This document shows, piece after piece, positions 24,856-33,780 of a DNA stretch of 47,551 nucleotides. Every line of letters starts with the position of its first letter. Within the stretch, counting starts at the first letter, position 1. The notes under the pieces are model-generated. The model saw only the letters and a list, made by a program, of their open reading frames with translations. It ran no database searches and was not told the origin of the DNA. Origin of the DNA: an uncultured Roseburia sp. (lineage in GTDB: Bacteria; Bacillota; Clostridia; Lachnospirales; Lachnospiraceae); the NCBI GenBank assembly GCA_910584215.1, contig CAJTYI010000008.1, positions 1 through 47,551 on the forward strand, read 5' to 3'. The translations under genes were made by a program, and so were the position numbers.

Positions 24856-25386
24856 ATGAACATTCATAAAATCATATTAAAATTTGTCAGTATCAGTTTT
24901 TCGATCTTGGTTACGTTGCTTGTAGTGATAGGCCTGATCCGCCTGGGAGAGTACTGCTATCATTTTGGTTACCGCGTTTTTACCGAGCCGGCCATGGAAG
25001 AGGAGCCGGGCACGGATGTTGTGGTTCTGCTCACGAGCGATATGTCCGAGTATGACATCGGCAGTGCCCTGCTGGAAAAGGGATTGATTCGCGACAAGAA
25101 CCTGTTCTACGCGCAGCTAAAACTCTCTGCGTACGCGGGAGGGCTGCGCAGCGGCACCTACACGCTGAATACTTCCATGACTGCCAGAGAGATGATGGCG
25201 GTCATGGCTGCGGATACGGCGGAGAGCACGGAGGAGACCGAAGAGCCGCTTGCGACAGAGGAGACCGGGGCTTCCGAAGATACGGAAGCTGTGGACGCAA
25301 CCGATACGACGGAAAATACCGGCGATGGGGTGCAAGACGATGCAGAGGGGAACGACACCCCGGAAGATGCGGGGGATGAGCCGTGA
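24856..25386 (+). CDS. MltG/YceG-like membrane protein without catalytic domain
   Basis: The 176-aa protein has one N-terminal membrane helix (about 8-30, rich in Ile/Leu/Val), then a LysM-like segment as found at the start of MltG: SEYDIGSALLEKGLIRDKNLF and GLRSGTYTLNTSMT. It stops there and continues as an acidic Thr/Glu tail, so the lytic transglycosylase domain of MltG, with its catalytic Glu, is missing. Position between ylbF and trmR corresponds to yrrL (mltG) of Bacillus. It could be a scaffold or regulator at sites of peptidoglycan synthesis. It overlaps the next start by four bases (GTGA). Confidence 0.8.
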   Translation: MNIHKIILKFVSISFSILVTLLVVIGLIRLGEYCYHFGYRVFTEPAMEEEPGTDVVVLLTSDMSEYDIGSALLEKGLIRDKNLFYAQLKLSAYAGGLRSGTYTLNTSMTAREMMAVMAADTAESTEETEEPLATEETGASEDTEAVDATDTTENTGDGVQDDAEGNDTPEDAGDEP

Positions 25387-26042
25387 TTGTAGATACGCGT
25401 CTCTCGACTTATATCAATTCGCTCGGCACCGGTAACACTGAGATTTTAGAGACGATCGAGAGAGAGGCAATCGCTTCCTGCGTGCCGGTGATCCGCAAGG
25501 AGATGCAGCAATTTTTAAAAACGCTGCTTGCCATAAAGCAGCCGCACAGAATACTTGAGGTGGGGACAGCAGTTGGTTTTTCTGCAATCCTGATGGCGAA
25601 GTACAACCCTGTGCCCTGCCATATTACGACCATAGAAAATTACGAAAAACGAATCCCGATCGCGCGGGAAAATTTCGCGCGGGCCGGCTGCGTGGAGCAG
25701 ATTACACTGCTTTCGCAGGATGCCGCTAAGGCGCTTAAGACATTGGAGGGACCGTTCGATTTTATATTTATGGATGCCGCCAAGGGGCAGTATATTCATT
25801 TTTTGCCCGATGTGATGCGGCTGTTGGAGGTTGGCGGGGTGCTGGTGTCCGACAACGTATTGCAGGACGGTGATATTATAGAGTCGCGTTTTGTGGTTAC
25901 GAGGAGGAATCGGACGATTCATAAGCGTATGCGGGATTATCTGTACGAATTGACCCACTGCGAGGAGCTTGTCACCTCTGTGCTGCCCATCGGCGATGGG
26001 GTGACGCTGAGTACACGTCAATGTACTAGAACAAAATCATAG
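25383..26042 (+). CDS. trmR: tRNA 5-hydroxyuridine methyltransferase TrmR (YrrM family)
   Basis: A class I SAM-dependent O-methyltransferase of 219 aa that in Bacillus makes 5-methoxyuridine at tRNA position 34. The SAM site is RILEVGTAVGFSAILMA; FDFIFMDAAKGQYIHFLP holds the metal-binding Asp of this family, and VLVSDNVLQDG follows. GTG 25383 overlaps the previous stop. The next gene encodes a U32 protein that is the probable hydroxylation partner, as in yrrM-yrrN-yrrO of Bacillus. Confidence 0.9.
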   Translation: MIVDTRLSTYINSLGTGNTEILETIEREAIASCVPVIRKEMQQFLKTLLAIKQPHRILEVGTAVGFSAILMAKYNPVPCHITTIENYEKRIPIARENFARAGCVEQITLLSQDAAKALKTLEGPFDFIFMDAAKGQYIHFLPDVMRLLEVGGVLVSDNVLQDGDIIESRFVVTRRNRTIHKRMRDYLYELTHCEELVTSVLPIGDGVTLSTRQCTRTKS

Positions 26043-26057
26043 ATGGAAGGTGAGGCT

Positions 26058-27293
26058 ATGCGGGGAGACGGACCGGAGCTTTTGATACCGGCGAGCAGTC
26101 TTGAGGTATTAAAAATAGCGGTAATGTACGGCGCCGATGCCGTCTACATCGGCGGGGAAGTGTTTGGACTTCGCGCGAAAGCGAAGAATTTTTCCATGGA
26201 GGAGATGGGGGAAGGCATTGCCTTTGCTCATGCCCGCGGTGTGCGTGTCTTTGTGACCGTCAATATATTGGCGCACAATGACGATCTAGTGGGGGTGCGG
26301 GAGTATTTGGAAGAGCTAAAGGAGCTTGGCCCGGACGCGCTCATTATCTCAGATCCCGGCGTTTATGCGATTGCAGGAGAAGTATGTCCCAATATCGAGC
26401 GGCATATCAGCACGCAGGCGAACAATACCAATTACGGCACATATTTATTTTGGCACAATCTGGGGGCAAAGCGCGTCGTTTCGGCGAGGGAGCTGTCGCT
26501 GGCGGAGATCAAAGAAATCCGCGCCCATATTCCCGATGATCTTGAGATCGAGACGTTTATTCATGGCGCGATGTGTATTTCATATTCCGGCAGGTGTCTG
26601 CTGTCAAATTATTTTACGGGCAGAGACGCCAACCAGGGGGCCTGTACGCATCCCTGCCGCTGGAAATACGCAGTTGTGGAGGAAAAACGGCCGGGAGAAT
26701 ATTTCCCTGTCTATGAGAATGAGCGCGGCACCTACATTTTCAATTCCAAAGACCTGTGCATGATCGAGCACATACCGGAGCTGATTGAGGCCGGCATCGA
26801 CAGTTTTAAGATCGAGGGCAGAATGAAAACAGCGCTGTATGTCGCGACCGTGGCGCGGACGTACCGCCGTGCGATCGACGATTACCGCCGCTCCTCAAAG
26901 CTTTACCAGGAGCATATGCCCTGGTATTTGGAACAGATTTCCCGCTGCACATACCGACAGTTTACGACCGGTTTTTTCTTTGGAAAGCCCTCGGAGGAGA
27001 CGCAGATCTACGACAACAATACCTATGTCAAAGAATACACCTATCTGGGTATTGTGGGAGAACAAAATGACGAGGGGCTGTATCGCATCGAGCAGCGCAA
27101 TAAGTTTTCGGTCGGGGAGGAGATTGAGGTGATGAAGCCCGACGGGACCGACCGCAAGGTTACCGTGCGGCGTATCGTCGACGAGAGGGGACAGGAAATG
27201 CAATCTGCGCCGCATCCGAAGCAGACGCTCTACATTGATCTGGGACAGCCGCTGGAAAAATATGATATCCTGCGCAGACAGGAAGAATTTTAA
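26058..27293 (+). CDS. U32-family tRNA hydroxylation protein (TrhP/YrrO-like)
   Basis: A 411-aa U32 family protein; members such as YegQ/TrhP and YrrO are needed for 5-hydroxyuridine in tRNA rather than being true peptidases. It has the N-terminal TIM-like start ELLIPASSLEVLKIAVMYGA, ADAVYIGG, the block FIHGAMCISYSGRCLLSNY, and cysteines in QGACTHPCRWKY that fit the family's metal or cluster site. The C-terminal domain runs to about 411. AGGTGAGG precedes ATG 26058; ATG 26043 lacks a ribosome binding site. Only one U32 gene is present, whereas Bacillus has yrrN and yrrO together. Confidence 0.9.
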   Translation: MRGDGPELLIPASSLEVLKIAVMYGADAVYIGGEVFGLRAKAKNFSMEEMGEGIAFAHARGVRVFVTVNILAHNDDLVGVREYLEELKELGPDALIISDPGVYAIAGEVCPNIERHISTQANNTNYGTYLFWHNLGAKRVVSARELSLAEIKEIRAHIPDDLEIETFIHGAMCISYSGRCLLSNYFTGRDANQGACTHPCRWKYAVVEEKRPGEYFPVYENERGTYIFNSKDLCMIEHIPELIEAGIDSFKIEGRMKTALYVATVARTYRRAIDDYRRSSKLYQEHMPWYLEQISRCTYRQFTTGFFFGKPSEETQIYDNNTYVKEYTYLGIVGEQNDEGLYRIEQRNKFSVGEEIEVMKPDGTDRKVTVRRIVDERGQEMQSAPHPKQTLYIDLGQPLEKYDILRRQEEF

Positions 27294-27314
27294 GAAGAAA
27301 GGGAGAGTTGACCG

Positions 27315-28376
27315 ATGAAAGAGGACAGATATGTTGCCTATGTGGGCACCTATACCCATGAAAACAGTGTTGGGATTCATATTTATGATGTGGATGTGCC
27401 AAACGGAACGATGAGAGAGCGAAAGGTAGTGCCGATCAACAACCCTTCCGACTTGATTGTGTCAAAGAACCGGCAGTTTTTATATTCGATTGCGGACGAA
27501 GGCGTGGAGGCGTTTCGGATATTGCCGGACGGCGACTTAGAGCCGATCAATAAAAAGTGGATTGGCGGGATGCGCGGCTGTTATGTGGAGGTGGATGACG
27601 CCAACCGGTATCTTTTTGTGGGCGGGCATCATGACGGGCGCGTAACCATGATGCATCTCAACGAGGACGGCAGCGTCGGTGAGATCGCGGATGGTGTTTT
27701 TCATATTGGAATGGGTCGCAGCATTGCCCAGAGAAATTTTATCCCTCATGTCGACTGTGTGAAGCTGACCCCGGACGAAAAGTTTCTCTGCGCTGTCGAC
27801 AACGGGCTTGATCAGGTAAAAGTATACCGCATCGATTATGAGCGCGGAAAGCTGGAGGTGATCGATATCATCCGCGGACAGTTAGAGTCTGCACCGCGCA
27901 TGATACGTTTTTCCAAAAGCGGTAAATATGCCTATATTTTGTATGAACTTTTAAATACGGTGGAAGTTTACCGATATGATGTGATTCGCGATGAGCCGGT
28001 TTTTGAGAAGATTCAGTCGGTTTCGACGACGCTTGGGTCCTACGACGATCTCTGCGCGGCATCCGGCATGGAGGTTTCTCCGAGCGGCAAATACCTTTTT
28101 TGCAGCAACGCCGGCGTAAACTCCGTGATTTGTTATAAGATAGACGAGATAACGGGGCTGCTGGAATGTGCGTTCAGTTCCAAGGTCAACAGCGATTATC
28201 CCAAAGTGATGGCGGTGTTCCCGGATGAAAGACATTATATGACATTAAACAACAATTCCAATGACATATATTTTTATCAGATTCATTTTGATGAAAAATA
28301 CTCATTGCAGAAAGGTCCTGCCGTGCAGGTGGATAAACCAAACTGTATCTACATTATGAAATTAAATCAAGATTAA
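27315..28376 (+). CDS. Lactonase family beta-propeller protein
   Basis: A 353-aa protein of the 7-bladed propeller lactonase family (6-phosphogluconolactonase Pgl type and relatives). Recurrent blade motifs include SKNRQFLYSIADEGVEAF, DDANRYLFVGGHHDG, TPDEKFLCAVDNGLDQVKVY, SKSGKYAYILYELLNTVEVY and SPSGKYLFCSNAGVNSV. Substrate is unknown; 6-phosphogluconolactone is only one possibility. GGGAGAG precedes ATG 27315. It ends at a strong terminator, closing the transcription unit. Confidence 0.85.
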   Translation: MKEDRYVAYVGTYTHENSVGIHIYDVDVPNGTMRERKVVPINNPSDLIVSKNRQFLYSIADEGVEAFRILPDGDLEPINKKWIGGMRGCYVEVDDANRYLFVGGHHDGRVTMMHLNEDGSVGEIADGVFHIGMGRSIAQRNFIPHVDCVKLTPDEKFLCAVDNGLDQVKVYRIDYERGKLEVIDIIRGQLESAPRMIRFSKSGKYAYILYELLNTVEVYRYDVIRDEPVFEKIQSVSTTLGSYDDLCAASGMEVSPSGKYLFCSNAGVNSVICYKIDEITGLLECAFSSKVNSDYPKVMAVFPDERHYMTLNNNSNDIYFYQIHFDEKYSLQKGPAVQVDKPNCIYIMKLNQD

Positions 28377-28380
28377 TTTT

Positions 28381-28427
28381 AAGAGGAATGTCGCCCTGTT
28401 TCTACAGAATACGACATTCCTCTTTTT
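28381..28427 (+). terminator. Rho-independent terminator after the lactonase gene
   Basis: AAGAGGAATGTCG (28381-28393) pairs with CGACATTCCTCTT (28412-28424), a perfect 13-bp stem with an 18-base loop, followed by further T. Confidence 0.93.
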
Positions 28428-28518
28428 CCCTGACGTTCTTTCGCATAAACAACCGATTTCGATGGAAATCATAATCATAACAACAAGAGACGTGTTTACA
28501 GAAAATGAGGAAAATGTC

Positions 28519-29580
28519 ATGGAAAAAGAAAAACGTACCCAAGCACAAATTACAATTTTGATCAGAACCGCTTATTATGGCCTGTGGGTAGGAGCGGTGT
28601 ATGTTGCGGTAAAACTGTTGGGCACGGTGCTGCTGCCCTTTTTGGCGGCCTTTTTTTTGGCCTATCTTTTGAATTATCCGGTGGAATTTTTGCAGAAAAA
28701 AGTAAAATTGAAGCGCGGTTTGTCGTCTGTGCTTGTCGTGGGTATTTTTTTTGTACTGCTGGCGGTTTGTGTCTGCGGACTGATTTACTGCGTTTGTAAT
28801 ATGGCAGTCACCTTTTTTTCAGGCATGGGCGGTGTTCTCACGGAAAAGCTGCTGCCCATCGTCGAATCGTTTCTGCGGGATTACGATGCCGTGCTCGGGG
28901 GCAGTATTTTGGGCGGCAGGGGCGCCTCGCCTTCCGGCGAGCTGGTCTCTAAGGCGTCGACCTGTGTGACCGACTGTATTTCGGGGGCGGCATCCTGTCT
29001 GCCTGGAATCGGCATGAATACGCTGATCGTGGTGATTGCAACATTTTTTATCGAGATGGAGCTGCCCCAGATACGGCAGTTTATGTGGAAAAATATCCCG
29101 GAGCGTTTTCGCTGTTTTTGTCAGCCGGGAAAGAAAAAAGTGGCAAAGGCCATGGGAAAATATCTCGGGGCATATGCGCTGATCTTTCTTATGACGTTTG
29201 CGGAGCTTGCCGCCGGCCTGTTGATTCTGAAGGTGGAGGGAGCGCTGTTTTTGGCTCTGGTGATCGCGATATTGGATATTTTGCCGATTTTGGGCACCGG
29301 TACGGTGTTACTGCCGTGGGGGCTTATCACGCTCGTCTGCGGCAATCGGACGCTTGGCGTGGGGCTGCTGCTTTTGTATCTGATTATCACGGTGGTGCGG
29401 AATTTTGTCGAACCAAGGCTGGTGGGGCGTCAGATGGGCATCTCGCCTGTCGTGACGCTGCCGGCTATGCTGATTGGTTACCGGCTGTTGGGAATGTGGG
29501 GTCTGTTTTTACTCCCAATGTTTGTCGCAGTGCTCCATTATCTGAATCGGAAAAACGTCATTCATCTGTACAAAAGTTAG
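28519..29580 (+). CDS. AI-2E family transporter / YtvI-like integral membrane protein
   Basis: A 353-aa multipass membrane protein, with about eight hydrophobic segments (for example LLPFLAAFFLAYLLN and GIFFVLLAVCVCGLIYCVC). The family block is ILDILPILGTGTVLLPWG, then VEPRLVGRQMGISPVVTLPA. The family includes the AI-2 exporter TqsA, Na+/H+ antiporters and the sporulation protein YtvI. The sequence alone does not decide between them; the clostridial YtvI type is the likeliest. ATG 28519 has GAGGAAAA upstream, while an in-frame ATG at 28462 gives an unconserved extension. It follows a terminator and needs its own promoter, which I could not place. Confidence 0.87.
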   Translation: MEKEKRTQAQITILIRTAYYGLWVGAVYVAVKLLGTVLLPFLAAFFLAYLLNYPVEFLQKKVKLKRGLSSVLVVGIFFVLLAVCVCGLIYCVCNMAVTFFSGMGGVLTEKLLPIVESFLRDYDAVLGGSILGGRGASPSGELVSKASTCVTDCISGAASCLPGIGMNTLIVVIATFFIEMELPQIRQFMWKNIPERFRCFCQPGKKKVAKAMGKYLGAYALIFLMTFAELAAGLLILKVEGALFLALVIAILDILPILGTGTVLLPWGLITLVCGNRTLGVGLLLLYLIITVVRNFVEPRLVGRQMGISPVVTLPAMLIGYRLLGMWGLFLLPMFVAVLHYLNRKNVIHLYKS

Positions 29581-29607
29581 AAAATATAAAATCCTGCCAT
29601 ATTCTAC

Positions 29608-29636
29608 TTGCGCCAAGCGGCTTTTTTAGGTATAGT
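29608..29636 (+). promoter_or_regulatory. Putative promoter of glnS
   Basis: TTGCGC (29608-29613), 17-base spacer, TATAGT (29631-29636). The leader to ATG 29737 is about 95 bases and shows no T-box specifier or antiterminator motif. Confidence 0.5.
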
Positions 29637-29736
29637 ATATTACGAGACTGTGCCATGTGCGAAATAAAGGCACGGCCGCAAAGGCTGTTGTCTGGGAGTG
29701 CAGGGGCGCGTTTTTGGCAGGGAGGAGATAGACATT

Positions 29737-31398
29737 ATGGAAAATGTCTCAAAGAATTTTATCGAGCTGATTATTGATAAGGACATAGAGGAGGGACATT
29801 GCAGCGAAGTTCACACGCGTTTTCCGCCGGAGCCGAACGGATATCTTCATATCGGACATGCCAAGTCCATATTATTAAATTATGGGCTGGCGCAAAAGTA
29901 CGGCGGCAAGTTTCATCTTCGTTTTGACGATACCAATCCAACGAAAGAGAAGACGGAGTTTGTCGAGGCCATCAAGGAGGATATTGCCTGGCTTGGGGCA
30001 GACTGGGAGGAGCGTTTGTTTTTTGCCTCAGACTATTTCCCCCAGATGTATGATGCGGCGGTGAAGCTGATTAAGAAAGGCAAGGCATATGTGTCCGACT
30101 TGTCTGCGGACGAGATCAGAGAGTACCGCGGCACGCTGACGGAGCCCGGCAGAGATGACCCGAGCGCTGGCAGGACCGTGGAAGAAAATCTTGCCTTGTT
30201 TTTGGATATGAAGAACGGAAAGTACGCGGATGGCGAGAAGGTGCTGCGCGCGAGGATTGATATGACTTCATCCAATATCAATATGAGAGACCCGGTGATC
30301 TACCGTGTGGCGCACATGCATCACCACAACACAGGAGATCAGTGGTGCATTTATCCGATGTATGATTTTGCGCACCCGATCGAGGATGCCATCGAGGGGA
30401 TCACCCACTCGATCTGCACGCTGGAGTTTGAAGATCACAGACCGCTCTATGACTGGGTGGTGCGTGAGTTAGAATATGAGATGCCGCCCAAACAGATCGA
30501 GTTCGCGAAACTTTATCTCACCAATGTGGTGACTGGAAAGCGCTACATCAAACGTCTGGTCGATGAAGGAATCGTCGACGGCTGGGATGACCCGCGGCTG
30601 GTCTCCATCGCTGCGCTGCGCAGAAGGGGATTTACGCCGGAGTCTTTAAAAATGTTCGTCGAGCTTTGCGGGATTTCTAAAGCAAACAGTTCGGTCGATT
30701 ATGCTATGCTCGAGTACTGTATCCGCGAAGATTTGAAGATGAAACGGCCCCGCATGATGGCGGTTTTAGACCCGGTGAAAGTGATCATCGACAATTACCC
30801 CGAAGGGCAGACCGAAGAGCTTACGGTTACCAATAATCTGGAAAATGAGGCGCTTGGCAGCCGGACGGTACCGTTTACCAGAGAGCTTTATATTGAGCGC
30901 GAAGACTTTATGGAGGAGCCGCCGAAAAAATATTTCCGCATGTTCCCAGGCAACGAAGTGCGCCTGATGAATGCATATTTTGTCACCTGCAACAGTTTTA
31001 CAAAGGATGAGTTCGGCAGAGTGACAGAGATCCACTGTACTTATGACCCGGCCTCTAAGGGCGGCAACAGCCCGGATGGTCGGAAGGTGAAAGGCACAAT
31101 TCACTGGGTGTCAGCACAGCACGCCGTAAACGCGGAGATTCGATTATATGAAAATATTGTGGATGAGGAGAAAGGGGTCTATAATGAAGACGGCAGCCTC
31201 AATCTCAATCCCAATTCTCTGACAGTTTTAACGGACTGTGTCGTGGAGGAGAATCTAAAAGACGCAGCGCCGTATGACAGTTTTCAGTTTGTGCGTCAGG
31301 GATTTTTCTGTGTGGATGCGAGAGATTCCAGACCGGAGCATCTTGTATTTAACAGAATAGTATCATTGAAGAGTTCATTTAAGCTGCCGACGCCTTAG
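29737..31398 (+). CDS. glnS: Glutamine--tRNA ligase
   Basis: A class I synthetase charging tRNA-Gln. The HIGH motif is PNGYLHIGHAKS, followed by the GlnRS-specific FRFDDTNP-like segment (LRFDDTNPTKE) and RVAHMHHHNTGDQWCIYPMYD. The beta-barrel anticodon-binding domains follow. The length is 553 aa. Where GlnRS usually has V-M-S-K-R (class I KMSKS motif) this protein has V-T-G-K-R (30529-30543), keeping the Lys-Arg pair but not Met-Ser. GGGAGGAG precedes ATG 29737. Many Firmicutes lack GlnRS and use amidation, so its presence points to Lachnospiraceae-like lineages. Confidence 0.96.
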   Translation: MENVSKNFIELIIDKDIEEGHCSEVHTRFPPEPNGYLHIGHAKSILLNYGLAQKYGGKFHLRFDDTNPTKEKTEFVEAIKEDIAWLGADWEERLFFASDYFPQMYDAAVKLIKKGKAYVSDLSADEIREYRGTLTEPGRDDPSAGRTVEENLALFLDMKNGKYADGEKVLRARIDMTSSNINMRDPVIYRVAHMHHHNTGDQWCIYPMYDFAHPIEDAIEGITHSICTLEFEDHRPLYDWVVRELEYEMPPKQIEFAKLYLTNVVTGKRYIKRLVDEGIVDGWDDPRLVSIAALRRRGFTPESLKMFVELCGISKANSSVDYAMLEYCIREDLKMKRPRMMAVLDPVKVIIDNYPEGQTEELTVTNNLENEALGSRTVPFTRELYIEREDFMEEPPKKYFRMFPGNEVRLMNAYFVTCNSFTKDEFGRVTEIHCTYDPASKGGNSPDGRKVKGTIHWVSAQHAVNAEIRLYENIVDEEKGVYNEDGSLNLNPNSLTVLTDCVVEENLKDAAPYDSFQFVRQGFFCVDARDSRPEHLVFNRIVSLKSSFKLPTP

Positions 31399-31435
31399 TC
31401 GGCCACAGGATATAGAAAGGTATGGTTATTGTATC

Positions 31436-32287
31436 ATGAATATTTTTGCAGGATTAGAGAAATTTGGTCTGAAAGTGGAAAATAAGTCTTTGTTCGAGGA
31501 AGAGAAGAAGGCGCAGACGAAAGAAGCGGGAGCTCCAACCGAGGAAGCCCCCACAGAGGAGAGTTTTCTGTTGGAAAAGGCGCTTCGCTGTCCGGTCTGT
31601 GACAAGGTATTTAAGACAAAGATGATTAAAAACGGCAGGACAAAGCGCCTAGAGCCCGACGACGATCTGCGTCCCCGTTTTGAATATATTGACACGATCA
31701 AATATGATGTGGCATCCTGTCCGTCGTGTGGTTATGCTGCGATGAACCGTTATTTTGAACATTTGACTGCGGGTCAGATCAAGTTAGTACAGGAGGGAGT
31801 CTGTGCCAATTATAAGCCCTCTGCCGATACGGCAGAGAAAGCCACCTATGATTACGATACCGCGTTAGACCGTTATAAACTGGCATTGTTTAATACGATC
31901 GTAAAGAGGGGCAAGACCAGTGAGCGGGCCTATACCTGTCTGAAAATTGCCTGGCTTTATCGTGGAAAAGCGGAGACATTAGACAAGGCGGACCCCAAGT
32001 ATGCGGAAGTGTTCAAGGAGTGCAAGGAGCAGGAGGAGGCATTTTACGAGCAGGCATATGAGGGATTTACCAAGGCAATCTCCAAAGAAATGTTCCCGAT
32101 GTGCGGCATGGATCAGTGCACGGTAGATTATTTGCTGGCAGTGATGTCATTTCATTTTAAGAAGTTTGACGTCGCTTCCAAGTGTATCTCGCGCATCCAG
32201 AGCGCGCCCTCTGCCTCTAAGCGCATGAAAGACAAAGCGTTTGATTTGAAGGAGCGGATTGTTACACAGATGAAACAGAGCAAGTAG
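31436..32287 (+). CDS. DUF2225 protein with zinc-ribbon cysteines
   Basis: A 283-aa protein of unknown function. An Ala/Glu/Thr-rich segment (about 22-45) precedes the DUF2225 core with CPVCDKVFKTKMI and, 40 residues later, CPSCGYAAMNRYF, so four cysteines could bind zinc. The C-terminal half is helical and TPR-like (YKLALFNTIVKRG, TCLKIAWLYRGKAE). It ends two bases before the MocR regulator, so the two are probably co-transcribed. No secretion signal is seen. Confidence 0.85.
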   Translation: MNIFAGLEKFGLKVENKSLFEEEKKAQTKEAGAPTEEAPTEESFLLEKALRCPVCDKVFKTKMIKNGRTKRLEPDDDLRPRFEYIDTIKYDVASCPSCGYAAMNRYFEHLTAGQIKLVQEGVCANYKPSADTAEKATYDYDTALDRYKLALFNTIVKRGKTSERAYTCLKIAWLYRGKAETLDKADPKYAEVFKECKEQEEAFYEQAYEGFTKAISKEMFPMCGMDQCTVDYLLAVMSFHFKKFDVASKCISRIQSAPSASKRMKDKAFDLKERIVTQMKQSK

Positions 32288-32289
32288 CG

Positions 32290-33780
32290 ATGATTGATAT
32301 TATGGTAAATTTGCAGGGGGAGCCGAATGTCCCCCTGTATCTGAAGATATATGAGCACATCAAATGTGAGATGGCAGACGGCAGGATTTCCCAGGGGGAA
32401 AGACTGCCGTCTACGCGTTTACTGTCAAAAAACTTGTCAGTAAGCCGCAGTACCGTAGAGCTTGCCTATGAGCAGCTTATGGCGGAGGGCTACATTAAGG
32501 CCGAACCCTGCCGGGGACATTTTGCCTGTGATATTACAGAATTGTACCAGCTAAAAAGGCGGCAGCCTGCCTTAGGTGAAGCTGGGGAACCTGGACGAAG
32601 CCGTCGGATGGAGATTGAGTTTTCCCCGTATGCGATCGACGCGTTAAGCTTTCCGTTCGACGTCTGGCGCAGATTAAGCAAAACGATGCTGCAGCAGGAT
32701 AGGGAGGAGCTTTTGTATGCCGGAGACGGACAGGGAGAATATGAGCTGAGGCAGGCGATTGCATTTTATCTGCACCAGGCGAGGGGAGTCAACTGTCATC
32801 CTGACGAGATTATCGTGGGCGCCGGCAATGAATATCTTGAGCTGGTCTTAGGGCAGCTGCTGGAAAGAGGCGGGCGGGTGCTGATGGAAAATCCGGGTTA
32901 TCCGCAGGCATACCGCACGTTTTGTGCCATGGGATATGATGTAATCACCGTGGACGGGGGACAGCGGGAGAAGCTTATGGAAAAGCTGGAGGGAAACGAC
33001 CCGGATCTCGTCTATGTGATGCCCTCACACCAGTTTCCGCTGGGGGATGTGATGACATTAAATCTGCGTCTGCAATTGATTAAGTGGGCGGGCGAGAGGG
33101 AACACCGTTATCTGATCGAGGATGACTATGACAGTGAATACCGTTACCGCGGCAAACCGATTCCCTCCATGCAGAGTATCGACCACAGCGGAAAAGTCGT
33201 TTATCTGGGAACATTTTCAAGGAGTATCGCTCCGTCCCTGCGCGTCAGCTATATGGTGCTGCCGCCGCGGTTGATGGCGAAATATCGGGATTGCTGTGGC
33301 TTTTATTCGGCCACCGTGCCGAAAATGCAGCAGGAGATACTGCGGGCATTCTTGACGGAAGGATATTTTGAACGCCATTTAAATAAAATGCGCGGCATCT
33401 ACAAAAATAAGCGCGATTTTTTGCGTGATCTGCTGAAAAAATATGAGTGGGTGGAGGCCATCAGCGGTGATCATGCGGGGCTTCATATTTTGGTAAAGAT
33501 AAAGACTGTGATGAGCGAGCAGGAATTGTGCCTGGCGGCAAAAGAGCGGGGGCTTGGCATCACGGGAATATCCGAGTATGCCCTGCCGCCGCGAAAGGCT
33601 GTGAGTCCGGGTGCCGTTAAAGATGAGACAGAGACGCAGGGGCATAGCGTTACGCTGCTGCTGGGTTACGGGAAGCTTGACACGGAGCAGATGGACAAAG
33701 GATTAAAAATACTGGATAAACTGCTCTCGGATTATGGCAGCCGTATGAATTCGGGTTTCCGTTCCCGAAATACGGTGTAG
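32290..33780 (+). CDS. MocR/GabR-type GntR regulator with aminotransferase-like domain
   Basis: A 496-aa regulator: N-terminal GntR winged helix (PLYLKIYEHIKCEMADGR, RLPSTRLLSKNLSVSRSTVE), linker, then a fold-type I aminotransferase domain with NPGYPQAYRTF, VMPSHQFPLGDVM and EDDYDSEYRY. The block that holds the PLP lysine in GabR (GTFSK) reads GTFSRSIAPSLRVSY, with Arg311 in place of lysine (codon AGG 33220-33222). Covalent PLP binding is therefore unlikely. The target is unknown. Start ATG 32290 is coupled to the DUF2225 stop. The 3' end overlaps convergent hisJ by 49 bases. Confidence 0.9.
   Translation: MIDIMVNLQGEPNVPLYLKIYEHIKCEMADGRISQGERLPSTRLLSKNLSVSRSTVELAYEQLMAEGYIKAEPCRGHFACDITELYQLKRRQPALGEAGEPGRSRRMEIEFSPYAIDALSFPFDVWRRLSKTMLQQDREELLYAGDGQGEYELRQAIAFYLHQARGVNCHPDEIIVGAGNEYLELVLGQLLERGGRVLMENPGYPQAYRTFCAMGYDVITVDGGQREKLMEKLEGNDPDLVYVMPSHQFPLGDVMTLNLRLQLIKWAGEREHRYLIEDDYDSEYRYRGKPIPSMQSIDHSGKVVYLGTFSRSIAPSLRVSYMVLPPRLMAKYRDCCGFYSATVPKMQQEILRAFLTEGYFERHLNKMRGIYKNKRDFLRDLLKKYEWVEAISGDHAGLHILVKIKTVMSEQELCLAAKERGLGITGISEYALPPRKAVSPGAVKDETETQGHSVTLLLGYGKLDTEQMDKGLKILDKLLSDYGSRMNSGFRSRNTV

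Noticed and set aside
28519..29580. AI-2 exporter linked to luxS
   Set aside because: The family name is broad and includes antiporters and YtvI; the gene is 13 kb from luxS with no shared regulation visible.
29637..29736. T-box leader before glnS
   Set aside because: The stretch is about 100 bases and has no T-box sequence or antiterminator arrangement.
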